DNA of 64,000 bases. Origin: Paenibacillus sp. JCM 10914. GTDB lineage: Bacteria; Bacillota; Bacilli; Paenibacillales; Paenibacillaceae. The stretch lies in assembly GCF_001315105.1 (NCBI RefSeq), contig NZ_BAZR01000017.1, forward strand, positions 1 to 64,000, given 5' to 3'. This document shows, in pieces, positions 44,588 through 53,729 of the stretch. Positions within the stretch are counted from its first letter, which is position 1; every line of letters starts with the position of its first letter. Under the pieces are notes generated by a model. The model saw only the letters and a list, made by a program, of their open reading frames with translations. It made no database searches and was not told where the DNA came from. The position numbers were made by a program, and so were the translations under genes.

Positions 44588-45781
44588 TTATTCACCCGTT
44601 GTCACGTATTCCACGTTCGGCGTATAGCGGTTGGACGCATTCCAGAGCAGAAACTCATCGACGCCCGTGTCATTCAGAGCACGAATCTGTTCTTCTATCT
44701 CTTTCTTGCCATATTTGGCATAATTGCCGTTTCCAAGCCAGCTGGCCGTGAAGTCCTGAATCCATGGCCGAATGATCGGCTTCTTCTCATCCAACTCGTC
44801 CAGCTTCTTATGCGTGTCTTCCATGGAGCCTTTTATCGTCTGGTAAGGAGCCTTATCCGGTACCGGGGACCCGAACCAGCCAGCCGTGTAATGGCTTGGA
44901 TAGACCATGGGGCTAATGATGTCGACATTCTTGGAAATCTTGACGAAATCCTGTCCAATGCCCTCGGCTGCGGGTACCGAAGCGGCGTAACCGAAAATAT
45001 CAACCGATACGCGAATGCCCAGCGGTGCCAGTTCTTCACGGGCATATTGCACGAAATCGGACACGACGTCCACACGTGATTGCTCCGTCTTGGTGTATTT
45101 CAGCGAGTCTGCGCGCTTCTCGAATCCTTCGGGAAAACGCACATAATCAAACTGAATTTCCTTAAATCCAAGCTTCGCCGCTTCTTTGGCGATTTCAATG
45201 TTATAATCCCACACTTCCTTACTGTACGGATTAACGAAGCTGTCGCCGCCGCTGTTGCTCCATACGCTTCCATCGCCGTGACGGAAGGAGAGTTCCGGAT
45301 TCTTCTTGGCGAGGATGGTATCCTTGAACACAACGACACGTGCGATCGGATAGATATCGTGTTTCTCCAGGCGTTTCATCAATTGCTGGATATCTCCGAT
45401 GAAGGGCTGAGACTTTCCGAGTTCTTGCAGCTTCGGATTATCTGTCTTGTACGTTATGTATCCCTCATCGTCCTTGATATCAATTACCATCGCATTAAGA
45501 TCAGTTTGATCCAATAAATCGACAAGCTGATTCATGCGGGACCCCCCTGCGCTGTAGGCTGTTACATAAATGCCCTTAACCTTAGGCGCATCCATTTGCG
45601 GATCAAGTTCCGTTGTATTGGGTTTGATGTCGTCCTGACCTTGCTGGTTTTGATGCTTGTTCTGGATAAGTATCGTATTCAATGAGGCCGTAAGTTTGCT
45701 GGATGCGCTAACATCCTGTGGACCTGAGCCGCCACTAAAGCCTGCAGTGGCCAACATAAGCAGTGCCAAGATGATATTCAT
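44588..45781 (-). CDS. Putative glycoside hydrolase, DUF4015 (secreted)
   Basis: A 397-residue exported protein: signal peptide MNIILALLMLATAGFSGG, a disordered linker, then the DUF4015 TIM-barrel-like domain starting KVKGIYVTAYSAGGSRM. AMVIDIKDDEGYITY, EIQFDYVRFPEG, SVDIFGYA and ISPMVYPSHY carry the acidic residues of the GH13/GH10-like putative hydrolase family. Substrate unknown, probably a cell-wall or extracellular glycan. ATG 45781 has GGGAGAGA upstream; ATG 45805 lacks one. Confidence 0.82.
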   Translation of the reverse strand: MNIILALLMLATAGFSGGSGPQDVSASSKLTASLNTILIQNKHQNQQGQDDIKPNTTELDPQMDAPKVKGIYVTAYSAGGSRMNQLVDLLDQTDLNAMVIDIKDDEGYITYKTDNPKLQELGKSQPFIGDIQQLMKRLEKHDIYPIARVVVFKDTILAKKNPELSFRHGDGSVWSNSGGDSFVNPYSKEVWDYNIEIAKEAAKLGFKEIQFDYVRFPEGFEKRADSLKYTKTEQSRVDVVSDFVQYAREELAPLGIRVSVDIFGYAASVPAAEGIGQDFVKISKNVDIISPMVYPSHYTAGWFGSPVPDKAPYQTIKGSMEDTHKKLDELDEKKPIIRPWIQDFTASWLGNGNYAKYGKKEIEEQIRALNDTGVDEFLLWNASNRYTPNVEYVTTGE

Positions 45782-45805
45782 AATTACTCTCTCCCTTGTG
45801 TACAT

Positions 45806-46030
45806 TCACATCACGATTATAAAGGATCGCCAACTTGCAAAAAGAACAGGATTGTTACACAATCCATAAGAACTTGGGTCGTGTGGCAGGCATATTTTGT
45901 ACATTAAACAGGTGAATGGCGTTCTAAACGAAAAAATCCGTTTTTTTTGGTAGCGGGTGTTGAATTTTCACAATAAATGGTGAGGGAGTGACTAGAGGGA
46001 TTGAAGTTTCTTTAGTATAGGTTATTTGCT
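45806..46030. other. Gene-free gap with a 17-base dyad
   Basis: No gene seen. GGATTGT-TAC-ACAATCC at 45849-45865 is a perfect dyad just upstream of a minus-strand TATAAT near 45820, which is a candidate operator for the DUF4015 gene. The rest is A/T-rich. Confidence 0.35.
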
Positions 46031-46082
46031 AAAAAAAAATGCCGCTCATCCTCCACTAAACAGTGGAAGAAGAACGGCATTC
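46031..46082 (-). terminator. Terminator of the 64-residue ORF
   Basis: AATGCCG plus an inner CCAC stem pair across a loop and end in a minus-strand run of T, downstream of the stop at 46115. Confidence 0.7.
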
Positions 46083-46114
46083 GCCTTGCAGTTATCAGGT
46101 CTTGCAGTAACATA

Positions 46115-46309
46115 TTAATGAAGCGGTGTCTGACTCTGATGCTCGCAAATGCTGAACTGAATAATTTCCAGGGCATCATCCTGCTCAAGAATACTCAGTC
46201 CATCCCTAAGAACGATCATGGAATTGAGCTCGTTCTGTCTGAAGAAGGGTATCATTTCCGGGAACCATTTCATGACGATTTGTGACAATTTTACCGTTTC
46301 CATTTCCAT
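46115..46309 (-). CDS. Small acidic protein, hypothetical
   Basis: A 64-residue protein starting MEMETVKLSQIVMKWFPEMI. The ATG at 46309 follows AAAGGGTGA; the frame extends up to 46372 but without a site. An extended -10 (TGnTATAAT) at 46447-46442 on the minus strand may be its promoter. No recognised family. Confidence 0.55.
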   Translation of the reverse strand: MEMETVKLSQIVMKWFPEMIPFFRQNELNSMIVLRDGLSILEQDDALEIIQFSICEHQSQTPLH

Positions 46310-46482
46310 AAAAATCACCCTTTCCTTCCAGTTTTGGTTAGGCAGGACGTCTTCAGTAAAACGGAAAAACAATTAAAATTGGGCCAATGAGAGATGCCCG
46401 GGAAACAGATCTCATGAATATTGTAGGAACCGCGCACGAATATTATACCACAAATTTGCCGCTTACTCACAGGGGCATTGAT

Positions 46483-47304
46483 TTAATTCTTGCGGAATTG
46501 ACCCATGACTGCCGTCGTTTCCACAATGTTGACGAAGGCGTCGGGATCGGTCTCGGTAATGATCTGCTTCAATTCCACCAGTTCATATCGTGTAGTCACC
46601 GTCATAAGCATATCCTTGTCTTTGTGGCTAAAGGCTCCTTGCGTCTTGATCTTGGTAATACCGCGCGGTCGTTTTAGCAATTTTTCAAGCAATGCCTCGG
46701 TTTGGTTGGTCACGATAAAGACCGTAACTTTAATATGGCTAATATGTAGCATATCAATCATTCTTCCAGCTACATATATTGAAGCCATGGACGCAAGGGC
46801 AAGGTTCCAGTTCTGCTCCAGATACGCTACAGCGAGAATGACGACGGCGTTAAGGGTTACGAGCACACTCCCTACAGGGAAATCACGGTACTTCGTCACG
46901 ATGGAGCCGATAATATCAAAGCCGCCGGTGGAGCCGCCAACGCGAAAGGATAAGCCAGTGCCAAATCCGACCAATACGCCGCCAAATACGGATGACAACA
47001 GCATTTCAGTAGCAACGGCTTTAACAGGAATGATCTCCAGGAAGAGGGAGGTAGCGACAACGGATACTATGCTAAGCACAACGAATCGTTTGCCTAGCTG
47101 ATACCAACCTGCAATCAGGATCGGAATATTAAGCACGAAATACATAATGCTAATATTGAGCGGCGTGAAATAGCCGATGACCATCGCCACGCCGGATACG
47201 CCTCCGCTTAGCAAATGGTGGGGGATCAGGAACAGGTTGAACCCGCCTGCGATAATCAGAGCGCCCAGTACAATGGACACATAGGACCAAAGACGCTTCA
47301 ACAT
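46483..47304 (-). CDS. YitT family membrane protein (DUF2179)
   Basis: A 273-residue protein. About five membrane helices with GGVSGVAMVIGY and GGSTGGFDIIGSI (the YitT repeats) are followed by a cytosolic DUF2179 domain (TVFIVTNQTEALLEKLL; RGITKIKTQGAFSHKD). ATG 47304 has GGAGG 8 bases upstream. Family members are common in Firmicutes, with uncertain transport or sensing roles. Confidence 0.9.
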   Translation of the reverse strand: MLKRLWSYVSIVLGALIIAGGFNLFLIPHHLLSGGVSGVAMVIGYFTPLNISIMYFVLNIPILIAGWYQLGKRFVVLSIVSVVATSLFLEIIPVKAVATEMLLSSVFGGVLVGFGTGLSFRVGGSTGGFDIIGSIVTKYRDFPVGSVLVTLNAVVILAVAYLEQNWNLALASMASIYVAGRMIDMLHISHIKVTVFIVTNQTEALLEKLLKRPRGITKIKTQGAFSHKDKDMLMTVTTRYELVELKQIITETDPDAFVNIVETTAVMGQFRKN

Positions 47305-47365
47305 AGGAATCACCTCCCGGTTATTATGACTTGTTTAAGCTTGCTGGTATTCCAGAATTGTTTTG

Positions 47366-47374
47366 TGATATAAT
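47366..47374 (+). promoter_or_regulatory. Extended -10 promoter of the DEAD-box gene
   Basis: TGATATAAT contains TGn directly before a perfect TATAAT (47369-47374) and no convincing -35 box. It predicts a leader of about 217 bases. Confidence 0.5.
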
Positions 47375-47597
47375 GTATTGGATATTCTTGAGTAGTCCGT
47401 TACATTTGATAACTTTACAAGCTTATCAGGATGATTATACATTAGCCAGTCCCCATTTTCGCTGGTGTTACAAGAGAAATATACCGGTTTGCCTCGTGCA
47501 GAAAATCCTGCTGGCCAGGAAAGCCTATAAACGTTACCACTACTTAAGAATACAGAGAAGAAAGTGGATGTCCACAGATAGAAGGAGTATGAACCTA

Positions 47598-49208
47598 TTG
47601 AAAAATTTTGCAGATTTTGGCTTGGAGCCGCGAGTGCTTCAAGCAATTACTGAGCTTGGCTTTGAGGAGGCCACGCCGATCCAATCCCAATCGATTCCGA
47701 TTGCTCTCACCGGCAAGGATATGATTGGACAAGCACAGACAGGTACAGGTAAGACAGCAGCATTCGGCCTTCCTCTCATTCACAAGATCGCCAAGGAAGA
47801 AGAGCGTATCGTCGCTCTCATCATGACGCCTACCCGTGAACTTGCCATTCAGGTTGCTGAAGAGATTGGCAAGCTTTCCCGTTTCAAGGGAATTCGTTCG
47901 TTGGCTATTTATGGCGGGCAAGATATCGGACGTCAGATTCGGGCATTGAAGAAGAAGCCTCAGATTATTATCGGCACACCTGGTCGTTTACTTGACCATA
48001 TAAACAGAAAAACCATTCGTCTTGACGATGTTCAGACCGTTGTTCTGGATGAAGCGGATGAAATGCTTGACATGGGCTTCATGGAAGATATTCAATCCAT
48101 TCTCAAGCTTGTACCCGATGAGCGCCAAACTCTTCTGTTCTCCGCGACAATGCCTCCGAACATTCAGAAGCTCGCTTCGCAGTTCCTGAATGAACCTGAG
48201 CATGTATCCGTTATTCCGAAACACGTCAGCGCTCCGCTGATTGACCAAGCGTATATCGAAGTTCCAGAGCGTCAGAAATTCGAAGCGCTGAGCCGATTGC
48301 TCGATATGGAATCACCTGAGCTTGCCATCGTATTCGGACGCACCAAGCGTCGTGTTGATGAACTGGCAGAAGCGTTGCAAAAACGCGGATATTCTGCAGA
48401 CGGATTGCACGGTGACCTTTCCCAGCATCAGCGCGATACCGTTATGCGCAAATTCCGTGACGGCAGCATCGATGTGCTGGTGGCTACGGACGTTGCTGCG
48501 CGCGGTCTCGACGTATCGGGCGTAACGCATGTCGTCAACTTTGACTTGCCGCAAGATCCGGAAAGTTATGTGCACCGTATCGGTCGTACGGGCCGCGCGG
48601 GTAAAGAAGGTACTGCATGGTCTTTCGTAACTCCTCGTGAGATGGATCACCTCTATTTCATCGAGCGCGTTACGCGTCACCGTATCCCTCGTAAGCCTTT
48701 GCCAACGATTGCAGAAGCGATTGAAGGCAAGCAACGCATCATCGCTGAGCGCGTGCTTGAGATCATCGAGCAAGGCGAATTGACGGAATACAAAGGTCTG
48801 GCTATACAATTGCTGGAGCAATATGACTCTGTACAATTGCTGGCAGCTGCGATGAAAATCCTGACTGGTGACAAGAAGGAAGCGTCGGATATCCATCTGA
48901 CACCGGAAGATCCAATCCGCGCCAAGCGCCGGAAGCCGGACATTCGCAGCGGCCGTAAGCCGAGCGGTGGTTACGGCGGACGTAACAACAGTGGTGGCGG
49001 CTATCGTGGAGGCAATCGTGACGGTGGCAGCAGCGGTAATCGCGGCGGGTACTCCAAGGGCGGCTACAACCGTGATGGCGGAAGCAGTTACGGCAACCGC
49101 GAGGGCGGCTACAATCGCGATCGCAACAGCAGCAGCAATAGCGGAGATCGCAAGCCGCGTTCATACAGCGGCGGCGACCGTCGTCCTAACCGTGGCGGCG
49201 ACGAATAA
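47598..49208 (+). CDS. DEAD-box RNA helicase, CshA-like
   Basis: A 536-residue RNA helicase. Q motif FGLEPRVLQAITELGFEEATPIQ, Walker A AQTGTGKTA, PTRELAIQ, VLDEADEML (DEAD), SAT, TDVAARGLDVSG and HRIGRTGRAG are all in place. The C-terminal 80 residues are a Gly/Arg/Ser-rich tail with RGG-like repeats. TTG 47598 matches the family N-terminus and GAAGGAG lies 10 bases upstream. It probably unwinds RNA in ribosome assembly, degradation or cold growth. Confidence 0.93.
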   Translation: MKNFADFGLEPRVLQAITELGFEEATPIQSQSIPIALTGKDMIGQAQTGTGKTAAFGLPLIHKIAKEEERIVALIMTPTRELAIQVAEEIGKLSRFKGIRSLAIYGGQDIGRQIRALKKKPQIIIGTPGRLLDHINRKTIRLDDVQTVVLDEADEMLDMGFMEDIQSILKLVPDERQTLLFSATMPPNIQKLASQFLNEPEHVSVIPKHVSAPLIDQAYIEVPERQKFEALSRLLDMESPELAIVFGRTKRRVDELAEALQKRGYSADGLHGDLSQHQRDTVMRKFRDGSIDVLVATDVAARGLDVSGVTHVVNFDLPQDPESYVHRIGRTGRAGKEGTAWSFVTPREMDHLYFIERVTRHRIPRKPLPTIAEAIEGKQRIIAERVLEIIEQGELTEYKGLAIQLLEQYDSVQLLAAAMKILTGDKKEASDIHLTPEDPIRAKRRKPDIRSGRKPSGGYGGRNNSGGGYRGGNRDGGSSGNRGGYSKGGYNRDGGSSYGNREGGYNRDRNSSSNSGDRKPRSYSGGDRRPNRGGDE

Positions 49209-49222
49209 GCCATAACAACAGA

Positions 49223-49274
49223 CAAAAGACGAAGCAACAGCTCATCACAGATGAGCCGTTCCTCGTCTTTTTTT
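49223..49274 (+). terminator. Terminator after the DEAD-box gene
   Basis: AAAGACGA and GCTCATC pair with GATGAGC and TCGTCTTT, followed by a T-run. Confidence 0.7.
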
Positions 49275-49376
49275 CATGTGCCTGCGACGTACTTCTCAAG
49301 GAAGCAGCCATGGCCGCGCAGTTATTACCACGAATGTAGTGTATCCATTATACTGTTGCTGACAGACAAAGGGACA

Positions 49377-49484
49377 TTAGATATAGAATGTGCTGAGGAT
49401 AATAACCAGCAGGATGAAGAGAACGAGAACTATACCTGTAGTTCCTCCGTAACCGTAACCGCCAACGCCACCTACACAAGACAT
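49377..49484 (-). CDS. YjcZ family sporulation peptide
   Basis: A 35-residue peptide: a Gly/Tyr-rich start (MSCVGGVGGYGYGG) then one hydrophobic helix (GIVLVLFILLVIILSTFYI). This is the YjcZ/SscA-type small spore protein layout of Bacillales. ATG 49484 has GGGAGGG 7-8 bases upstream. Confidence 0.8.
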   Translation of the reverse strand: MSCVGGVGGYGYGGTTGIVLVLFILLVIILSTFYI

Positions 49485-49673
49485 ATATAATCCCTCCCTC
49501 TTGTTATCAGAATTGTTGCATTGAAATGAATGGATTACGAGATATCGTATGGAAAATCGCTGCGCTCGGATTGGACACCTACCCATCGTTACGCAAATTA
49601 GGCTCTGGCAATGCATGGGCAAAATAAGGTATATTAATAGATACATGCATGATTAGAGTGAGGAGGAAATGTT

Positions 49674-50470
49674 TTGGAAATGAAAGGAGCCATGGGTGGC
49701 TTATATAGCTCACCGAGTGGATTACCCGTATTGCTTTTTCAAATATCTTGTGGGTCCTATGCGCATCGCCATTCCTGTTTATCGTCTTGACCAAATTCCT
49801 GATGGCGGTACAAACCCCGAATGCACACAATGAACAGCTGCTGTCGAATTGGATCTTGGCCATTCTGTCCCCGTTCGTTCTGTTCCCTGCCACCGCTGCC
49901 TTGTTTACGGTGGTACGTAAATGGGTGATGGGCAATCCGGATGTATCGGTATTCAAGACTTTCTTCAGCGGTTATAAGGAAAATTACAAACAGAGCATGA
50001 TCGGTGGCTTCGTATATACGCTGTTGTTCGTGATTATGTACGTGGACTACACGGTGTATATGACGCAATTGGATGGATTCCAGTTAGTCGGCATTGTCAT
50101 GTTGGTGCTGCTTATCGTCCTGTTCGTTTCCTTATTCAATTTCTTCTCCATGACGGTTCACTATGAGATGAAGACGACACAGCTGCTTAAGAATGCGGTA
50201 CTGCTGACATTAATCCGTCCTTTCCGTGTATTCTCGACTTTGGCTGGAAGCGCTATCGTCATCTATATCGGGATGCAAATGCCAGTATTGTTCGTAATCT
50301 TCCTCTTCTGTATTATTGCACTGCTCGCCTTCTTCAACTTCTACGCGACGTTCACCAAGATGCAGGAGCAGCAGGAGAGAATGAAGCAGAAGGAAGAAGA
50401 AGAGTCGGAGACCGAGCAGGCACTGCTGGAGACAGCCGAGAAAAAAGGCGATTCCAGTTCAAAATCGTAA
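49674..50470 (+). pseudogene. DUF624 (YesL-like) membrane protein, split by a one-base deletion
   Basis: TTG 49674 has AGGAGG 7 bases upstream and begins MEMKGAMGGLY. At 49706 one A appears lost: adding it gives KLTEWITRIAFSNILWVLC, which joins the main frame from 49709 to 50470 and yields a 265-residue protein. The body has about five membrane helices and a charged C-terminal tail. DUF624 proteins accompany some carbohydrate operons, with unknown function. Sequencing error likely. Confidence 0.8.
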
Positions 50471-50479
50471 GCGGGCAGG

Positions 50480-50508
50480 TTTACTTTTCCGGCAAAACAC
50501 CCTATAAT
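50480..50508 (+). promoter_or_regulatory. Promoter of 6S RNA
   Basis: TTTACT (50480-50485), a 17-base spacer and a perfect TATAAT (50503-50508) lie just before the RNA. Confidence 0.65.
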
Positions 50509-50514
50509 AAGACT

Positions 50515-50705
50515 ACATCCTGCGATGTTCGTTTCGGTTTTCCGTTGTTTTGAACCAATGACGATGTCTAGGGAGATCAATATGTAATCGTGGCTGGAAG
50601 GCCCTGTCTATAAGACATGGGGAATTCATAAGCGATTCTGCGGTCACCCACCTGCTATAGCAGGTTCGAAGACAATGTTTACCGGACGGCATAGGCGGGT
50701 TTCTA
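50515..50705 (+). ncRNA. ssrS: 6S RNA (ssrS-like)
   Basis: The start CATCCTGCGATG and end GGCGGGTTTCT give the closing stem (CCTGC with GCGGG). The middle is a long interrupted hairpin, and a terminator follows. Start, length of about 190 bases and the intergenic position fit the Bacillales 6S RNA family, which binds sigma A polymerase. I cannot run a covariance search, so exact ends are approximate. Confidence 0.7.
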
Positions 50706-50718
50706 TCAATCCATGAAT

Positions 50719-50764
50719 GGGCATCTCTTTTATTTCGTATCCGAAGTGAAAGAGGTGCCTTTTT
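50719..50764 (+). terminator. Terminator after 6S RNA
   Basis: GGCATCTCTTT (50720-50730) pairs with AAAGAGGTGCC (50749-50759), then a T-run. Confidence 0.75.
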
Positions 50765-50850
50765 GCTGTATATAATGGTTTGCTGAAAGCCTAAACAATG
50801 TTAAACTAGAGTATGGAAGGGAACGGTCATTTATAAAGGAGGAACGGTCT

Positions 50851-51243
50851 TTGTCATTAAAAAGAGTTCTGATTGGTATCGTGCGCAGCTATGACGGCAC
50901 AAGCGACCGTGCGAAAGATCCCAAGCTGAAGACGCGTTATTACAATCTTTCAAAAGAAAAATGTTTTGAAGAGGTCTCCTCTACACTGAAGAAGATTCCA
51001 GGTTACAAGGTTCTGCACGAGGTGAAGTCGGTAGGCGAAATCACCCTTGAGAAGAGAACCTCGTTCGGACGGACACTGGACATCACCGTCTCCGTGCTTG
51101 GCATTAGTCCGGTCCGCAGTGCGGTAGATATGTATTCAGCCTCCCGGGGTTCACTTGGCGATCTGGGGGCGAATTATCGTGTAATATTAAACTTGTACGC
51201 TGTACTCGACAAGAAGCTTAGCAAGTATCGAGTGGATGCGTAA
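50851..51243 (+). CDS. DUF1499-like protein
   Basis: A 130-residue soluble protein. The middle strand pattern and VDMYSASRGSLGDLGANYRVI match the conserved core of DUF1499 (sequence around SASR...DLGAN). TTG start with GGAGG 8 bases upstream. Function unknown. Confidence 0.65.
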   Translation: MSLKRVLIGIVRSYDGTSDRAKDPKLKTRYYNLSKEKCFEEVSSTLKKIPGYKVLHEVKSVGEITLEKRTSFGRTLDITVSVLGISPVRSAVDMYSASRGSLGDLGANYRVILNLYAVLDKKLSKYRVDA

Positions 51244-51256
51244 CCGAATACGAACG

Positions 51257-51288
51257 AAAAAGCGGGAGAGTAGCTCTCCCGCTTTTTA
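51257..51288. terminator. Terminator between convergent genes
   Basis: AAAAAGCGGGAGAG pairs with CTCTCCCGCTTTTT around a very short loop. Confidence 0.85.
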
Positions 51289-51322
51289 AAAGTTTTCGTT
51301 CCATCTCTATGTAGCGCTTGGG

Positions 51323-51844
51323 TTATGATCGGAGGGATTTAACAGCTTCGACTGCGGCTTCGTAATTCGGATGCTCCGTCATTTCGCCAAGATATTCGAC
51401 ATAAGCGATGGTGTCATTCGCATCGATAACGAAGATCGCTCGCATATCGAGCTGGAATTCCTTGATCAGTACACCATAGGCTTCACCGAAAGAGCGTGTC
51501 TTATAGTCGGACAATGTGATGACCGAGTCTACACCTGCGGCACCGCACCAACGGGCTTGGGCGAATGGAAGATCAGCACTGATCGTGAGGATTACAACAT
51601 CTTCTCCAAGTCCGGCGGCTTCTTCGTTGAAGCGGCGAGTCTGGGCATCACATACACCTGTGTCCAGAGACGGCACAACGCTGATTAATTTGATTTTGCC
51701 TGCATAGTCCTGAAGAGATGCGTCCTCCAGCAGATTCTTGCTGACCGTAAAATCCGGCGCGGCATCACCAGCCTTCAGCTGTGGTCCGATGAGTGTAATA
51801 GGATTGCCCTTGAATGTGGCAGCTCCTGAACGTTCTTGAGCCAT
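51323..51844 (-). CDS. tpx: Thiol peroxidase (atypical 2-Cys peroxiredoxin)
   Basis: A 173-residue enzyme that reduces hydroperoxides, with peroxidatic Cys65 in PSLDTGVCDAQTRRF and resolving Cys100 in ARWCGAAG, forming an intramolecular disulfide reduced by thioredoxin. Length and motifs are typical of Tpx. AAGGAGG precedes the ATG. Confidence 0.95.
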   Translation of the reverse strand: MAQERSGAATFKGNPITLIGPQLKAGDAAPDFTVSKNLLEDASLQDYAGKIKLISVVPSLDTGVCDAQTRRFNEEAAGLGEDVVILTISADLPFAQARWCGAAGVDSVITLSDYKTRSFGEAYGVLIKEFQLDMRAIFVIDANDTIAYVEYLGEMTEHPNYEAAVEAVKSLRS

Positions 51845-51964
51845 GATAAATCTCCTCCTTGTATATCAAAGTTTGGTGATCAGGTTCATGGTACATTATA
51901 ATCTTTTTAAAAAGGGTATGTCCACAAATGGCGACCCGGCCTGGCAAGGATGAGGAGGAATGCT

Positions 51965-52579
51965 ATGATATTCGTACGTTATGAAAATTGGAGAAGCTAC
52001 TTACGGGCTTATCCTGTAACTTCACTGCTGTTAGTCATCAATATTGTTATGTTCATCATCGTGTCCTTCGACGGAGGCTCCCGGAATCCGGTGGCACTGC
52101 TGAAATACGGAGCGATTACCGATCTGCCGCAATTCTCCGGCGAGACCTGGCGATTATTCACGGCGATGTTCCTGCATAACGGGTTTGAGCATCTGCTCTT
52201 TAATAGCTTTGCACTGCTGGTCTTTGTACCGCCGCTTGAGCGTATTATGGGAAGCTGGAAGTTCGCTATCCTGTATCTTCTAAGCGGATTGTTAGGCAAT
52301 ATCATTGGACTCGCCTATTATGAACGAATGCCGGAGTATACGTTCCTTGTAGGCGCATCAGGAGCCATCTATGGAGCATACGGGGCTTATCTGTACATTG
52401 CGCTGTTCCAGCGCCATGTCATCGATGACACGTCCCGCAAGACGCTGTTCACGCTGCTTGTGCTTGGGATCCTGTTCTCGTTCACCCCTGGGGTCAGTCT
52501 TATAGCTCATGTTGGTGGATTACTCGGTGGGTTCTTCCTCTATGGACTCATGATTCGGTTATTTAAAAGTCGGACATAA
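51965..52579 (+). CDS. Rhomboid family intramembrane serine protease
   Basis: A 204-residue protein with six membrane helices. LVGASGAIYGAYGAY holds the nucleophile serine (GASG) and SLIAHVGGLLGGF the catalytic histidine; LFTAMFLHNGFEHLLFN is the usual HxxxN region. ATG 51965 has GGAGG 6 bases upstream. Substrate unknown. Confidence 0.93.
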   Translation: MIFVRYENWRSYLRAYPVTSLLLVINIVMFIIVSFDGGSRNPVALLKYGAITDLPQFSGETWRLFTAMFLHNGFEHLLFNSFALLVFVPPLERIMGSWKFAILYLLSGLLGNIIGLAYYERMPEYTFLVGASGAIYGAYGAYLYIALFQRHVIDDTSRKTLFTLLVLGILFSFTPGVSLIAHVGGLLGGFFLYGLMIRLFKSRT

Positions 52580-52664
52580 TCGGACCTTGGAAGGTCTGTT
52601 ATAATAGAAATTGGATAGATGGGTTTAGAGTCTTCCAGGGAATAAGAATGGAGCGATAAAAGGC

Positions 52665-53609
52665 GTGGAATTAAGACAGTTGCAATACTTTGTCAAGGTT
52701 GCGCAAAAAGAGCACGTTACCCAAGCGGCCGAGGAGCTGCATGTAGCACAATCAGCCGTCAGCCGACAAATACATCAGTTGGAAGAAGAGCTAGGCGTGA
52801 ATCTGTTCATGCAGAAGGGCCGGAACCTGCAATTAACGCCGGTCGGCCAGCTCTTCTGTAAGCGAGTCGAGAGCATCATGAAGGATTTGGACCGTGCGGT
52901 CGTCGAAATTCATGAATTTCTGGACCCGGAGCAAGGGGAGATCCGCATCGGATTTCCGCATAGCCTGGGGATACATTTAATTCCGTCCATCGTGGCTGAA
53001 TTTCGGAAGGAATATCCGAATGTAAAATTCCGTTTCAAACAAGGGATGTTCCCGACGCTGATTCGCGATGTGATTGGGGCCGAGGTGGATTTGGCCTTCG
53101 TGTCTCCATTTCCGGACCGTCACGATCAGGTTGATGGCGATGTGGTACTCACGGAGGAGTTATTCGCGGTTCTGCCGCCGAATCATCCGCTTGCCGGAGA
53201 GAATTCGATTAAATTGGAGCAACTGAAGGAAGAGCGCTTCGTTTTGTTTAGCAAGGGTTATTCCTTACGCCCCATCGTGTGGCATGCATGTCTGGAGGCA
53301 GGGTTCACCCCTAAAATCGCCTTTGAAGGTGAAGAAACGGATACGATTCGCGGGTTAGTAGCCGCAGGAATGGGCGTTAGCTTGCTGCCGGAGATGGCGC
53401 TCTTCCAGACGAACCCGTTGCAGCCGGCACGGGTACAGATCTCGGAGCCGAAGGTTACGCGCTCCATTGGCTTGATTCACCGTGCCGATGAGAAGCTGCC
53501 GCCGGTTGCGCAAGCCTTCCGCGCTTTTTTACTGCAATATTTCGGTATCGAAAAGACAGGCAAGAAGAAGGAGGAAGATGTAGGGACGAATTCCGCCCCG
53601 TCTCCCTAG
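52665..53609 (+). CDS. LysR family transcriptional regulator
   Basis: A 314-residue regulator. The N-terminal winged helix-turn-helix starts MELRQLQYFVKVAQKEHVTQ, followed by the linker helix and two substrate-binding lobes (GEIRIGFPHSLGIHLIP; GLVAAGMGVSLLPEMAL). It resembles the GltC/CidR-like group. The target is not visible: the adjacent rhomboid gene is on the same strand upstream. GTG start. Confidence 0.92.
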   Translation: MELRQLQYFVKVAQKEHVTQAAEELHVAQSAVSRQIHQLEEELGVNLFMQKGRNLQLTPVGQLFCKRVESIMKDLDRAVVEIHEFLDPEQGEIRIGFPHSLGIHLIPSIVAEFRKEYPNVKFRFKQGMFPTLIRDVIGAEVDLAFVSPFPDRHDQVDGDVVLTEELFAVLPPNHPLAGENSIKLEQLKEERFVLFSKGYSLRPIVWHACLEAGFTPKIAFEGEETDTIRGLVAAGMGVSLLPEMALFQTNPLQPARVQISEPKVTRSIGLIHRADEKLPPVAQAFRAFLLQYFGIEKTGKKKEEDVGTNSAPSP

Positions 53610-53666
53610 GCAGTTTGTCGTATGCGTTCTGCAGAACGTCAGCGAAATATTCACCATAAACAGAAG

Positions 53667-53716
53667 AAGGGCTTTCCTTACCGCCGATACATGGCAGAGA
53701 GGAAAGCCCTTTTGTT
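53667..53716. terminator. Terminator between convergent genes
   Basis: AAGGGCTTTCCTT pairs with AGGAAAGCCCTT with an 18-base loop, between the LysR gene and the minus-strand peptidase. Confidence 0.65.
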
Positions 53717-53729
53717 ATGCTTGAATGTT

